Source: Ralstonia sp. NFACC01
GTDB taxonomy: Bacteria; Pseudomonadota; Gammaproteobacteria; Burkholderiales; Burkholderiaceae
Assembly: GCF_900115545.1 (NCBI RefSeq)
Contig: NZ_FOWV01000005.1
Location: 474,170-538,169, forward strand
Length of the DNA stretch: 64,000 nucleotides
Direction of reading: 5' to 3'
Made by a program: the position numbers and the translations under genes. Of the stretch, positions 10,801-18,052 are shown one piece after another (the stretch's first letter is position 1; every line of letters starts with the position of its first letter). Below the pieces are notes generated by a model, which did no database searches, was not told where the DNA came from, and saw nothing but the letters and a program-made list of their open reading frames with translations.

Positions 10801-11717
10801 GCACGCTGGTGCTGTCGGGCCAGGCGCGCATTACCAACGACAACGACCGCGTGGCCGTTACCGGCAAGTTCAAGGTCGACCGGGGCCTGTTCGATTTGCC
10901 AAAGGACGGCGCGCCCTCGCTTGGCGACGACGTGGTCATCGTCCGTCGTGCCGACGCCGCCCGCAACCAGGCCGAACGCGGCGTCAAGCGCGAAGAAAAG
11001 CCGGCTGGCCGCTTCAGCCCGGTGGTGGATGTCGATGTCGATTTTGGCGACAACTTCCGCTTCAAGGGTGCCGGCGCAGACCTGTCACTTGGTGGTCAGA
11101 TGCACGTGCACAGCGAGCCGCTTGTGCCCCTGCGCGGCACCGGCACGATCTACGTGCGCGAGGGCAGCACGTACGAAGCGTTCGGCCGCAAGCTGGCCAT
11201 CGAACGGGGCGTGCTGAACTTCGTCGGGCCGATCAACAATCCGTCGTTCAACATCACCGCCATGCGGCGCAACCAGGAAGTCGAAGCGGGCGTGCAGGTG
11301 ACCGGCACGGTGCGCCAGCCACGCGTCAAGCTCGTCTCCGAGCCCAACGTGCCTGATGAAGACAAACTCTCCTGGCTGATGTTCGGCTACAGCGCATCGA
11401 ATGCCGGCCTGGGCCAGCAGCAGGCGATGTCCGGCGCGGCCCTGGGGCTGCTGGGCAACGTGGCAGGCAAGAACGTGGCGCGGCGCTTCGGGCTCGACGA
11501 GTTCTCGATCGGGCCGTCCACCGCTGGTCTCACCGACCCGCAGGTTGTGAGCCTCGGCAAGGCGATTTCGGAGCGCATCACCGTCGGCTATGAGCAGAGC
11601 CTGTCGACGGCCGACTCCATCGTCAAACTGACGTGGCAGTTCTCGCGGCGGTGGTCTGTGGTGGCACGCGGCGGCACGATCAACGGTGCGTCGGTCCTGT
11701 TCAACAAGCGTTGGTAA
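7803..11717 (+). CDS. tamB: TamB, inner-membrane-anchored periplasmic assembly protein
   Basis: TamB is a very long AsmA/bridge-like lipid-transfer-type protein, anchored in the inner membrane and reaching TamA. The ATG at 7803 gives 1304 residues. One membrane helix lies at about residues 33-56, after a basic segment. A long region rich in beta-strand repeats follows. The conserved C-terminal TamB domain contains the PRVKLVSEPNVPDEDKLSWL stretch and ends FNKRW. The spacing to tamA is two bases, so the pair is co-translated. The protein is at the normal length for the family. Confidence 0.93.
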   Translation: MTMTDPQTPQPKQPEAPRSERAKRGWGRRTLRWFGAFVALVLVIVLALAGWLVWAIHSQSGTAQLWSLATRFGNAYVSGKLEGGTVREGVSLRDLHVRAGSTEVRIDHVEGRWAITRGPWHAHFAYLRAGNVEVILHPTPPTPPSGPPNSLVLPLALDVDRLAVDRLAIRQGTSTTELKSIAGSLHTDGTHHNVLLDGMETPAGKLAATLRMTGTRPYPLTGAATLATQFEVSGQKQDASVSAQLSGSLEALHIEATGTGAKLTAQALIDATPFGALPLSRAVVSAEHVNPRAFAPGAPEASLSIHADLRPDEKAKTLTVAGPIQIDNAQPGTLDKQKLPLQSLRAQVRLNENDQQLTGLDVRLLGGAVLTGGADVQKGHGALRVDVRQLDLHALHASLEKTKLAGPITVNFAGGTQHVALDLAGGDMRAQAKAVLDAAQVAVESAQVSLGRSRLTLAGTLKHDDAQSFAFKGNLAEFDPSRLAKVAKGRINAEFDARGTLGEPIDAAVKFAVRDSDYAGLPMTGDGNVHVRGERLLPSDAKLDVAGNKASLRGSFGGAGDRMHVDVDAPQLARLQLGVSGALTLSGDVSGTIKRPQVDATFRANQLAYQGNKIDTANGRAQIRDGIDGPLLFELTAQRVTGPSLSLREVHATLDGTRRAHRFRADADGNVRNQPFKFALAGDGALTPGKDGDGWDGTISTLSAQGEPNLQLKAPVKLSVAPGRLMMGRADLTLDQTPIHIERVESTQGHVRSAGRVDGLQIARVLELVRTWTGQAPPVRTDLVVDGQWDLDLGSTATGTARIARRSGDLSINAGRGFTPLGLTEATVEARGEGMRLGLRGTVQSTRVGNLYLDAGVGLARDPGPGTLALMAPSSPLSGGLTISLPHLKSIGDLLGPDVATDGQLAASLTFAGTVGAPKVSGFMTGQDVEVALYDQGIRLTKGVVRVALDQNVVDLQEVVFHGGDGTVRAQGRVQLGEANPNLAGSIVADKLQLFADPDRTLVLSGQARITNDNDRVAVTGKFKVDRGLFDLPKDGAPSLGDDVVIVRRADAARNQAERGVKREEKPAGRFSPVVDVDVDFGDNFRFKGAGADLSLGGQMHVHSEPLVPLRGTGTIYVREGSTYEAFGRKLAIERGVLNFVGPINNPSFNITAMRRNQEVEAGVQVTGTVRQPRVKLVSEPNVPDEDKLSWLMFGYSASNAGLGQQQAMSGAALGLLGNVAGKNVARRFGLDEFSIGPSTAGLTDPQVVSLGKAISERITVGYEQSLSTADSIVKLTWQFSRRWSVVARGGTINGASVLFNKRW

Positions 11718-11773
11718 TCGATTGGCCCGGCTGCCAGAATGGCGACGGGTACACGTTTCACACGAGGGGTTCC

Positions 11774-12355
11774 ATGCCGCATCTTCGTCAACTCGCACAA
11801 GTGGGAGTCACCATGGGCATTCTGGCTTCATTGCTGGGGTTGTTCGGCTGTGATCAGCAGAAGGTTGACCAGGCTGTGAATCGTGCGGGCGATGCCGCCA
11901 AGCGGGCGTGGCAATCGGCCAAGCCGGACAACCTGCTGTTCAAAGGCATCGTGGCAGGGCAATCCACCGAAGACGATGTCAGGGCCACCGCCGGTCAGCC
12001 CGAGATGATCTGGGAAAACGAAGGCGGCACGCGGCAGCTTGAGTATCCGCGCGGGCCAGAAGGGACTTCAACGTGGATGGTGACGATCGGGCCTGACGGG
12101 CACGTGCAGAAGATCGAGCAGGTGTTGACCGCCGAGAATTTTGGGCGCGTGCGGATTGGGCAGAGTAAGGATGACGTTCGCCGGATGCTGGGCAAGCCCG
12201 GGAAGGTGGAGGTGTTTAAGCTGAAGCAGGAAGAGGTTTGGGGGTATCGGTGGATGGAAAGCGCGACAGAGCGGGCTTTCTTCAATGTGCACTTTGGGAC
12301 GGATGGGCGGGTTACGACGACTTCGCGGAGTGATGATCGGTTGAATGGGGCGTAG
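11774..12355 (+). CDS. Lipoprotein with two BamE-like repeats
   Basis: This is a 193-residue predicted lipoprotein. The lipobox LFGC puts the acylated Cys at about residue 26; a second possible start is Met14. After a short helix, two homologous units are visible, at about residues 57-118 and 124-181. Each runs G-Q-S-x-D-D-V-R-x-x-x-G-x-P, then aromatic strands, then D-G-x-V. That pattern is the SmpA/OmlA (BamE) fold signature, here duplicated. Position directly after tamA-tamB suggests a role in outer-membrane assembly, but that is inference. It is not the canonical single-domain BamE. Confidence 0.75.
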   Translation: MPHLRQLAQVGVTMGILASLLGLFGCDQQKVDQAVNRAGDAAKRAWQSAKPDNLLFKGIVAGQSTEDDVRATAGQPEMIWENEGGTRQLEYPRGPEGTSTWMVTIGPDGHVQKIEQVLTAENFGRVRIGQSKDDVRRMLGKPGKVEVFKLKQEEVWGYRWMESATERAFFNVHFGTDGRVTTTSRSDDRLNGA

Positions 12356-12429
12356 CTGATTGCGGTTTGGGCTTTCGCCCTTCGCCCTTCGCCCTGAGGA
12401 TGTTCTTGTGGTGCATCCCATGTTTCATC

Positions 12430-12492
12430 CCCTGCCGGGGCTGACTCACTTTCTTTGGCAAGACAAAGAAAAGTAAGTCGGTCCCGGCAGGG
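12430..12492. repeat. Long imperfect palindrome in the tail of the lipoprotein gene
   Basis: The outer arms CCCTGCCGGG (12430-12439) and its complement (12483-12492) enclose a second, imperfect arm pair built on GACTCACTTTCTTTG and its near-complement. Together they form a 63-base hairpin between convergent genes. It may act as a terminator, or it may be a dispersed palindromic repeat. A short three-copy 7-base tandem (CGCCCTT-like) lies just before it near 12373-12393. I found no second copy of the palindrome in this window. Confidence 0.6.
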
Positions 12493-12539
12493 AACGAAAG
12501 GGAAGTGGACCACCAAGGCCCATCCCCCCTCAAACCAAA

Positions 12540-14609
12540 TCAACGCACCCGCATCCCTGGCACCGCCCCCGAATGCGGCTCAAGAATATAAAGCCCAGGC
12601 TGAGCCTTCTCATCAGCCGCCGAAGCCGCCAACACCATCCCCTCCGACATCCCAAACTTCATCTTGCGCGGGGCGAGGTTGGCAACCATCACGGTCAGCT
12701 TGCCCACGAGATCTTCCGGCGCATATGCCGACTGGATGCCAGAAAACACATTCCGCGTCTGTCCTTCGCCCACATCCAGCGTGAGCTGCAGCAACTTGTT
12801 CGACCCTTCCACGCGCTGGCAGGCGACGATCTTGGCCACACGCAGGTCGATCTTGGCGAAGTCGTCGATGGTGATGGTCTCGGCCATCGGCTCGATGGCG
12901 GCAGCGCCGTTGGCGGTAGCAGCCGGGGCATCGGCGGTGGCCTGCAGGGACTGACGATTTGCCTCCACCAGCGCATCCACCTGCTTCTTGTCAACGCGCG
13001 TCATCAGATGCGAGTACGGCTGGATCGGCTTGGCCGACGACAGTTGCGAATCGATCGAGCGCCACGTCAGCGGCTCAACGTTGAGGAACGCTTCGATGCG
13101 CTCAACTGTGGTCGGCAGAATCGGCTTGAGGTACACGGCCAGCAGGCGGAACGCTTCCAGCGCGACCGAGCACGCAGCGTGCAGCTTTTCGCGGTTGGCT
13201 TCGTCCTTGGCGAGGTCCCACGGCTTTTCGGTGTCGACGAACGCATTGACGGCGTCGGCCAGCTCCATCACGGCACGCAGCGCCTTGCTGTACTCGCGCT
13301 TTTCATACAGATCGGCGATTTGCGGGGCGGCTTCGCGCAGCTGCACCATCAGCGGGTGGCCCAGGGCGGCGTCGCTCACGCGGCCTTCAAAGCGCTTGAC
13401 CAGGAAGCCCGCCGAGCGGCTGGCGATGTTGACGAACTTGCCCACCAGATCGCTGTTCACACGGGCGATGAAATCGTCCAGGTTCAAATCCAGGTCTTCC
13501 ATCGTCGCGTTCAGCTTGGCGGCGAAGTAGTAGCGCAGCCATTCCGGATTCAGGCCGGTGTCGATGTAGCTCTGAGCGGTGATGAACGTGCCGCGGGACT
13601 TGCTCATCTTGGCGCCGTCCACGGTCAGGAAGCCGTGGGCGAACACGTTGGTCGGTGTGCGGTGGCCGGAGAACTTCAGCATCGCCGGCCAGAACAGCGT
13701 GTGGAAATACAGGATGTCCTTGCCGATGAAGTGGTACTGCTCGGTGGTCGAGTGTTCGTTGATCCACGCGTTGAAATCGAGACCGCGCTTGGCGCACAGG
13801 TTCTTGAAGCTGGCGTAGTAGCCGACCGGCGCATCCAGCCACACATAGAAGTATTTGCCCGGCGCGCCCGGAATCTCGAAGCCGAAGTACGGCGCATCAC
13901 GCGAGATGTCCCAGTCCGACAGCTTGGCCTCGCCTTCGTCGCCGAGCCATTCGCGCATCTTGTTGGTCGCTTCGGGCTGGGCCAGGTCGGCTACCCATTC
14001 ACGCAGAAAGTTTTCGCAGCGCGGGTCAGACAGCTTGAAAAAGTAGTGCTCCGACGACTTGCGCACCGGCGTCGCGCCCGACACCACGGAATACGGATTC
14101 TTCAGGTCAGTCGGCTGGTACGTCGCACCGCACACTTCGCATGAATCGCCGTACTGGTCTTTCGCGCCGCACTTCGGGCATTCGCCCTTGATGAAGCGGT
14201 CCGGAAGGAACATCTCTTTGACCGGGTCATAGAACTGCTCGACCTCGCGCACGTCGATCAGGCCGGCTTCCTTGAGCTTGAGGTAGACGCTCTGGCACAG
14301 CTCCTTGTTTTCGTCGGAGTCGGTGCTGTAGTAGTTGTCGAACGAGACGAGGAAGTTGTCGAAGTCGCGTTTGTGTTCCGTCCAGACGCGTTCGATCAGT
14401 TGGCGCGGTGTCAGGCCTTCCTTCTCGGCGCGCAGCATGACGGGCGTGCCGTGCGTGTCGTCGGCACCCACGTAGTAGGTCTCATGCCCCCGCATGCGTT
14501 GGAAGCGCACCCAGATATCGGTCTGGATGTACTCGACCAGGTGGCCGATGTGAATCGGCCCGTTGGCATAGGGCAGGGCGGAAGTGACGAGGATGCGACG
14601 TTCGGACAT
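12540..14609 (-). CDS. metG: Methionyl-tRNA synthetase
   Basis: MetG charges tRNA-Met in the cytoplasm. The ATG at 14609 gives 689 residues beginning [17 protein letters not shown], with HIGH at residues 20-23. A zinc knuckle carries two CxxC pairs (CPKCG and CEVCG) and the KMSKS loop follows. A C-terminal EMAPII-type tRNA-binding domain starts near the [13 protein letters not shown] segment, indicating the dimeric long form. The 20 codons upstream in the same frame are not conserved in the family. It converges on the upstream lipoprotein gene. Confidence 0.97.
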   Translation of the reverse strand: MSERRILVTSALPYANGPIHIGHLVEYIQTDIWVRFQRMRGHETYYVGADDTHGTPVMLRAEKEGLTPRQLIERVWTEHKRDFDNFLVSFDNYYSTDSDENKELCQSVYLKLKEAGLIDVREVEQFYDPVKEMFLPDRFIKGECPKCGAKDQYGDSCEVCGATYQPTDLKNPYSVVSGATPVRKSSEHYFFKLSDPRCENFLREWVADLAQPEATNKMREWLGDEGEAKLSDWDISRDAPYFGFEIPGAPGKYFYVWLDAPVGYYASFKNLCAKRGLDFNAWINEHSTTEQYHFIGKDILYFHTLFWPAMLKFSGHRTPTNVFAHGFLTVDGAKMSKSRGTFITAQSYIDTGLNPEWLRYYFAAKLNATMEDLDLNLDDFIARVNSDLVGKFVNIASRSAGFLVKRFEGRVSDAALGHPLMVQLREAAPQIADLYEKREYSKALRAVMELADAVNAFVDTEKPWDLAKDEANREKLHAACSVALEAFRLLAVYLKPILPTTVERIEAFLNVEPLTWRSIDSQLSSAKPIQPYSHLMTRVDKKQVDALVEANRQSLQATADAPAATANGAAAIEPMAETITIDDFAKIDLRVAKIVACQRVEGSNKLLQLTLDVGEGQTRNVFSGIQSAYAPEDLVGKLTVMVANLAPRKMKFGMSEGMVLAASAADEKAQPGLYILEPHSGAVPGMRVR

Positions 14610-14915
14610 GAGCGAGCCAGAAAAGTGCGGGCAGGCCGCGAACAGGGCGCGGCGCGCGGAGAAACGCATATTTTAGCGCGCCCGACGGCTTCGAGCCCGT
14701 CAGAGAGGAATCTGCGGAATCGCGGGTGTGATCGTGGGGTTGGCCCATGCGTCACGATGCCGCGCACGGTGTGACCCCAAAAAAAAAGCGCCGGTCAGAG
14801 CCGGCGCAGCTTTCCACAACGGAAAAGGAGGAGAAATCAGGTACCGCCCGGGAGGTCAGCCACGCATCGCGAGCCAGCAACGTGTGGCAAGCGGCACCTG
14901 TTTTCTATGACAGGG
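14610..14915. other. Intergenic stretch between metG and the OmpA-like lipoprotein gene
   Basis: This 306-base stretch holds the metG leader on the right side of metG and, at 14779-14807, the terminator of the lipoprotein gene. I see no further gene or clear promoter hexamer pair in it. Confidence 0.5.
14779..14807 (-). terminator. Rho-independent terminator of the OmpA-like lipoprotein gene
   Basis: Read on the minus strand, the stem GCGCCGG/CCGGCGC with a six-base loop is followed by nine T residues. It lies about 110 bases past the stop of the leftward lipoprotein gene. Confidence 0.8.
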
Positions 14916-15545
14916 TTAGCCCTGAATTGGTTTCAAATAAATTTCGACGCGGCGATTTTGGGCGCGGCCGGCCTCCGTGGCGTTGTCGGCAACGGGCTGG
15001 TTCTGGCCGCGGCCTTCAGCCGAGAGACGGTTACGGGCCACGCCGCGGTCCGTCAGGTAGCTCGCCACGCTCTGCGCACGCTTTTGCGACAGCGTCATGT
15101 TGTAGTTCGGGTTGCCGGTGCTGTCCGTATGGCCGACCACATTGGCGGCCAATTCCGGATGTTGCGTGAGCGTTTGTGCCACGCTATCCAACGGGCCGCG
15201 GAACGACGGCTTGATTACCGCGCTGTCGGTGTCGAACGAAACCTGGCTCGGAATGTTCAGCTTGAGCGAACCGTCGGGTTGCTCTGAAATTTGCGTGCCG
15301 GTACCGGCCGTATCGCCAGCCAGCTTGGATTTGATAGCGCCCCAGTTGTAGCCGACGGCTGCGCCGGTTGCCGCGCCCAGCGCACCGCCAATGGCGGCGC
15401 CCTTGCCGTTGCCGACCAGCGCGCCGATGCCAGCGCCCACGGCCGCGCCAACGCCGGTGCCCATGGCGGTCTGGTTCTGCTGCTCGGTCGCACAGCCTGC
15501 GGCCAGCAGGGCGATCAGCGAGACGGAAATAAGCTTGGCTTTCAT
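14916..15545 (-). CDS. OmpA-domain outer-membrane lipoprotein with glycine zipper
   Basis: This 209-residue protein is likely anchored in the outer membrane and bound to peptidoglycan. MKAKLISVSLIALLAAGC gives a clear lipobox with Cys at residue 18. A glycine-zipper region with many G-x-x-x-G spacings follows, then a C-terminal OmpA-like domain with NVVGHTDSTGNPNYNMTLSQ and LSAEGRGQNQPVADN, which contact diaminopimelate in this family. The architecture resembles E. coli YiaD. GGAG stands eight bases before the ATG at 15545, which decides the start over the longer open frame. Confidence 0.88.
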   Translation of the reverse strand: MKAKLISVSLIALLAAGCATEQQNQTAMGTGVGAAVGAGIGALVGNGKGAAIGGALGAATGAAVGYNWGAIKSKLAGDTAGTGTQISEQPDGSLKLNIPSQVSFDTDSAVIKPSFRGPLDSVAQTLTQHPELAANVVGHTDSTGNPNYNMTLSQKRAQSVASYLTDRGVARNRLSAEGRGQNQPVADNATEAGRAQNRRVEIYLKPIQG

Positions 15546-15748
15546 GGTTTCTCCTACGAGTAACGGGATCGGTTCTTGTGGGTTTGCCGATATCCGGCGC
15601 ATCAGAGGGATATTGGGGGAGGAATCGGACGAACGACGCGCCGGCAAAATACAATAGCAAAACAGTACGTAGAGTGGCCAGGGCGCCGCAAAGTTCATGC
15701 CGCGTCACCGTTGGCCCGTCCCCCATTCGCATTAGATTTGTGGAGCAA

Positions 15749-16840
15749 ATGTTGAGCGTAACCATCGAACAGATCACCGAAGCGCTGCGCGGCGTGGTGG
15801 ATCCCAATACCGGGCGCGACCTCGTGTCGTCCAAATCGGCGCGCAACATCCGGGTCGATGGCGGCGAGGTGTCGCTCGACGTGGAACTCGGCTACCCCGC
15901 CAAGAGCCAGTTCGAACCGATCCGCAAGCTGGTGATCGGGGCGCTGCGCCAGGTGCAAGGTGTCGAAAATGTGAGCGTGCAGGTGTCGATGAAGATCGTC
16001 GCGCACGCGGTGCAGCGTGGTGTGCACCTGATGCCGAATGTGAAAAACATCATCGCCGTGGCTTCGGGCAAGGGCGGGGTGGGCAAGTCGACTACTGCCG
16101 TGAACCTCGCGCTGGCGCTGTCGGCGGAAGGCGCCAACGTCGGTATTCTGGACGCCGATATTTACGGTCCGAGCCAGCCGATGATGCTGGGCATCCAGGG
16201 CCAGCCTGACTCGGCCGACGGCAAGACGATGGAACCGATGGAAGGCCATGGCCTGCAGGCCAACTCGATCGGCTTCCTGATCGAGCAGGACAACCCGATG
16301 GTCTGGCGCGGTCCGATGGTGACCTCGGCGCTGGAGCAACTGCTCAAGCAGACCAACTGGCGCGACCTGGATTACCTCATCGTCGACATGCCGCCGGGCA
16401 CGGGCGATATCCAGCTCACACTGTCGCAGAAGGTGCCTGTGACGGGCGCGGTGATCGTCACCACGCCGCAGGACATCGCGCTGCTTGACGCCAAGAAGGG
16501 CCTGAAGATGTTCGAGAAGGTGGGCATTCCCATCATCGGCGTGGTCGAGAATATGGCGGTCTACTGCTGCCCGAACTGCGGCCATACTGAACACATTTTC
16601 GGCGCCGGCGGCGGCGAGAAAATGTGCGAACAGTACAACGTGCCGTTCCTGGGCAGCCTGCCGCTCAATCTGTCCATCCGTGAGCAGGCCGATTCGGGCC
16701 GTCCGACCGTGGTGGCCGATCCCGACGGCGCAATTGCTGGCGTCTACAAGCAGATCGCGCGCCGCGTCGCCATTGCCGTGGCCGAGAAGGCGAAGGACAT
16801 GACGAGCAAGTTCCCGTCGATCGTCGTGCAGAACACCTGA
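15749..16840 (+). CDS. apbC: Iron-sulfur cluster carrier ATPase ApbC/Mrp
   Basis: This Mrp/NBP35-family P-loop ATPase carries Fe-S clusters to target enzymes. The ATG at 15749, preceded by GGAG, yields 363 residues. An N-terminal MIP18-like domain (DUF59) spans about residues 1-90. The deviant Walker A GKGGVGKST follows, then the DADIYGPSQP block and the cluster-binding C-P-N-C motif in VYCCPNCGHTEHIFG. It stands 10 bases before the DUF3305 gene at the left edge of the formate dehydrogenase island. It could supply clusters to the very Fe-S-rich proteins encoded there, though mrp is also a general housekeeping gene. Confidence 0.93.
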   Translation: MLSVTIEQITEALRGVVDPNTGRDLVSSKSARNIRVDGGEVSLDVELGYPAKSQFEPIRKLVIGALRQVQGVENVSVQVSMKIVAHAVQRGVHLMPNVKNIIAVASGKGGVGKSTTAVNLALALSAEGANVGILDADIYGPSQPMMLGIQGQPDSADGKTMEPMEGHGLQANSIGFLIEQDNPMVWRGPMVTSALEQLLKQTNWRDLDYLIVDMPPGTGDIQLTLSQKVPVTGAVIVTTPQDIALLDAKKGLKMFEKVGIPIIGVVENMAVYCCPNCGHTEHIFGAGGGEKMCEQYNVPFLGSLPLNLSIREQADSGRPTVVADPDGAIAGVYKQIARRVAIAVAEKAKDMTSKFPSIVVQNT

Positions 16841-16850
16841 GCGAAAAACC

Positions 16851-17390
16851 ATGGATGCCAGCGAGCCGTTGCCCAACGATCGTCAGACGGAGCGCCCGTC
16901 CGTGCGGGTGGCGGTGGTGCTGTGCCGCCGCCCGACTGCCAACCGCTGGCAGCCGTTCCAGTGGCGGCTGGAGGCTGTTGTGCCTGACTTGGGCGAATAC
17001 GGCACCGCACCGCGCTGCCTGGATCACGCCGACGATGAGAAGGGCGACGAGCGCTGGCTCACGCCCGGCTTCTCCGTCACGCTATTTCGCGACGAGGCTG
17101 AGGGTTATTACTTGAACGTGACCTCCGCCGCGCCCTGCTGGTTTGTGCTGTGGCGCCTGGGCGAATCGGGCACCGCTGACGAAGGCCGCGCGATTCCGCA
17201 TACGGTTTCGCTGAGCTACAACGAGGCTGGCCGCTGGCTCGACGGTGGCGAGACGGTCGAAAACGTGCCGTTGGACGCCGCGGCGCTGGAGTGGCTGCAG
17301 GCGTACGTGGCCGAAAACTACCGGCCTGAGCCGAAGAAGCGGCGCCGGCCGGAGTCGTTCCTGCCGCCGGAAGACCGCGCAAAGTTCTGA
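16851..17390 (+). CDS. DUF3305 domain protein
   Basis: This 179-residue soluble protein is recognised as DUF3305 from the segment WQPFQWRLEAVVPD and the WFVLWRLGE block. The function is unknown; genes of this family typically lie with DUF3306 genes in formate dehydrogenase clusters of betaproteobacteria, as here. No signal peptide or metal-binding Cys cluster is visible. The C-terminus is basic and proline-rich (PEPKKRRRPESFLPP). It starts 10 bases after apbC and is followed after 11 bases by the DUF3306 gene. Confidence 0.75.
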   Translation: MDASEPLPNDRQTERPSVRVAVVLCRRPTANRWQPFQWRLEAVVPDLGEYGTAPRCLDHADDEKGDERWLTPGFSVTLFRDEAEGYYLNVTSAAPCWFVLWRLGESGTADEGRAIPHTVSLSYNEAGRWLDGGETVENVPLDAAALEWLQAYVAENYRPEPKKRRRPESFLPPEDRAKF

Positions 17391-17401
17391 GCGAAGCTGA
17401 C

Positions 17402-17971
17402 GTGAGCGACGAAACTTTCCTCTCGCGCTGGTCACGCCGCAAGGCCGCCGAGCGGCGCGGCGAACCCGAACCGGAAGCGGCCCCGCCCGCGGAGCCGGCA
17501 CCCGCCGTCGTGCCCGAAGTGTCGCCGCCCGAGCCCCCGCCCGAGGCGCCGCCACCGCTCACGCTGGAAGACGCCGCCAAGCTGACGCCATCCGATGATT
17601 TCGCGCCCTTCGTCGCGCACGGGGTGGACGAAACCGTCAAGCGTGCCGCGCTCAAGAAGCTCTTCGCCGATCCGCATTTCAATGTGATGGACGGGCTCGA
17701 TACCTACATCGACGACTATTCGCAGCCCGACCCGATCCCGCCTGAGATGTTGCGCGAGCTGCGCCATACGGCGGGATTGCGGTTGTTCGAGCCGCTGGAA
17801 GAGGAGGCGGCTGCGCCGACAGGAGTCGAACCGGTATCGGACCCTTCGTCCGCCTCGCCCGCTGTGACCGGCGAGATGCCGCGGGAACCTGCCGATGCCG
17901 AATCGCCCCTCCCGGACGGCCCCGCCCAGGCAACCCCGCATGGCGGTGCTAAGCCGCCGTCCGTAGAATAA
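17402..17971 (+). CDS. DUF3306 domain protein
   Basis: This 189-residue protein starts with GTG and the family's typical S-D-E-x-F-L-x-R-W-S-R-R-K-x-x N-terminus. A strongly Pro/Ala/Glu-rich linker at about residues 25-55 is followed by the conserved core FVAHGVDETVKRAALKKLF and the YIDDYSQPDPIPPEMLREL block. It is the partner of DUF3305, 11 bases upstream. The biochemical role is unknown; the context implies formate dehydrogenase maturation or regulation. Confidence 0.75.
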   Translation: MSDETFLSRWSRRKAAERRGEPEPEAAPPAEPAPAVVPEVSPPEPPPEAPPPLTLEDAAKLTPSDDFAPFVAHGVDETVKRAALKKLFADPHFNVMDGLDTYIDDYSQPDPIPPEMLRELRHTAGLRLFEPLEEEAAAPTGVEPVSDPSSASPAVTGEMPREPADAESPLPDGPAQATPHGGAKPPSVE

Positions 17972-18052
17972 AAAAGAAGACCGCGCGGCAAAGACCGAGC
18001 GGCCATGTCTCCACAGCCTGCGCCATGCACGTGGGCGCTCACGCACAAATCC

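Noticed and set aside
12373..12393. CRISPR-like or satellite repeat
   Set aside because: Only three copies of a 7-base unit, without spacers or any cas gene in the window.
15749..16840. Second partition ATPase paired with the ParA at 3063
   Set aside because: The MIP18-like N-terminus and C-P-N-C motif make it an Mrp/ApbC Fe-S carrier, not ParA.
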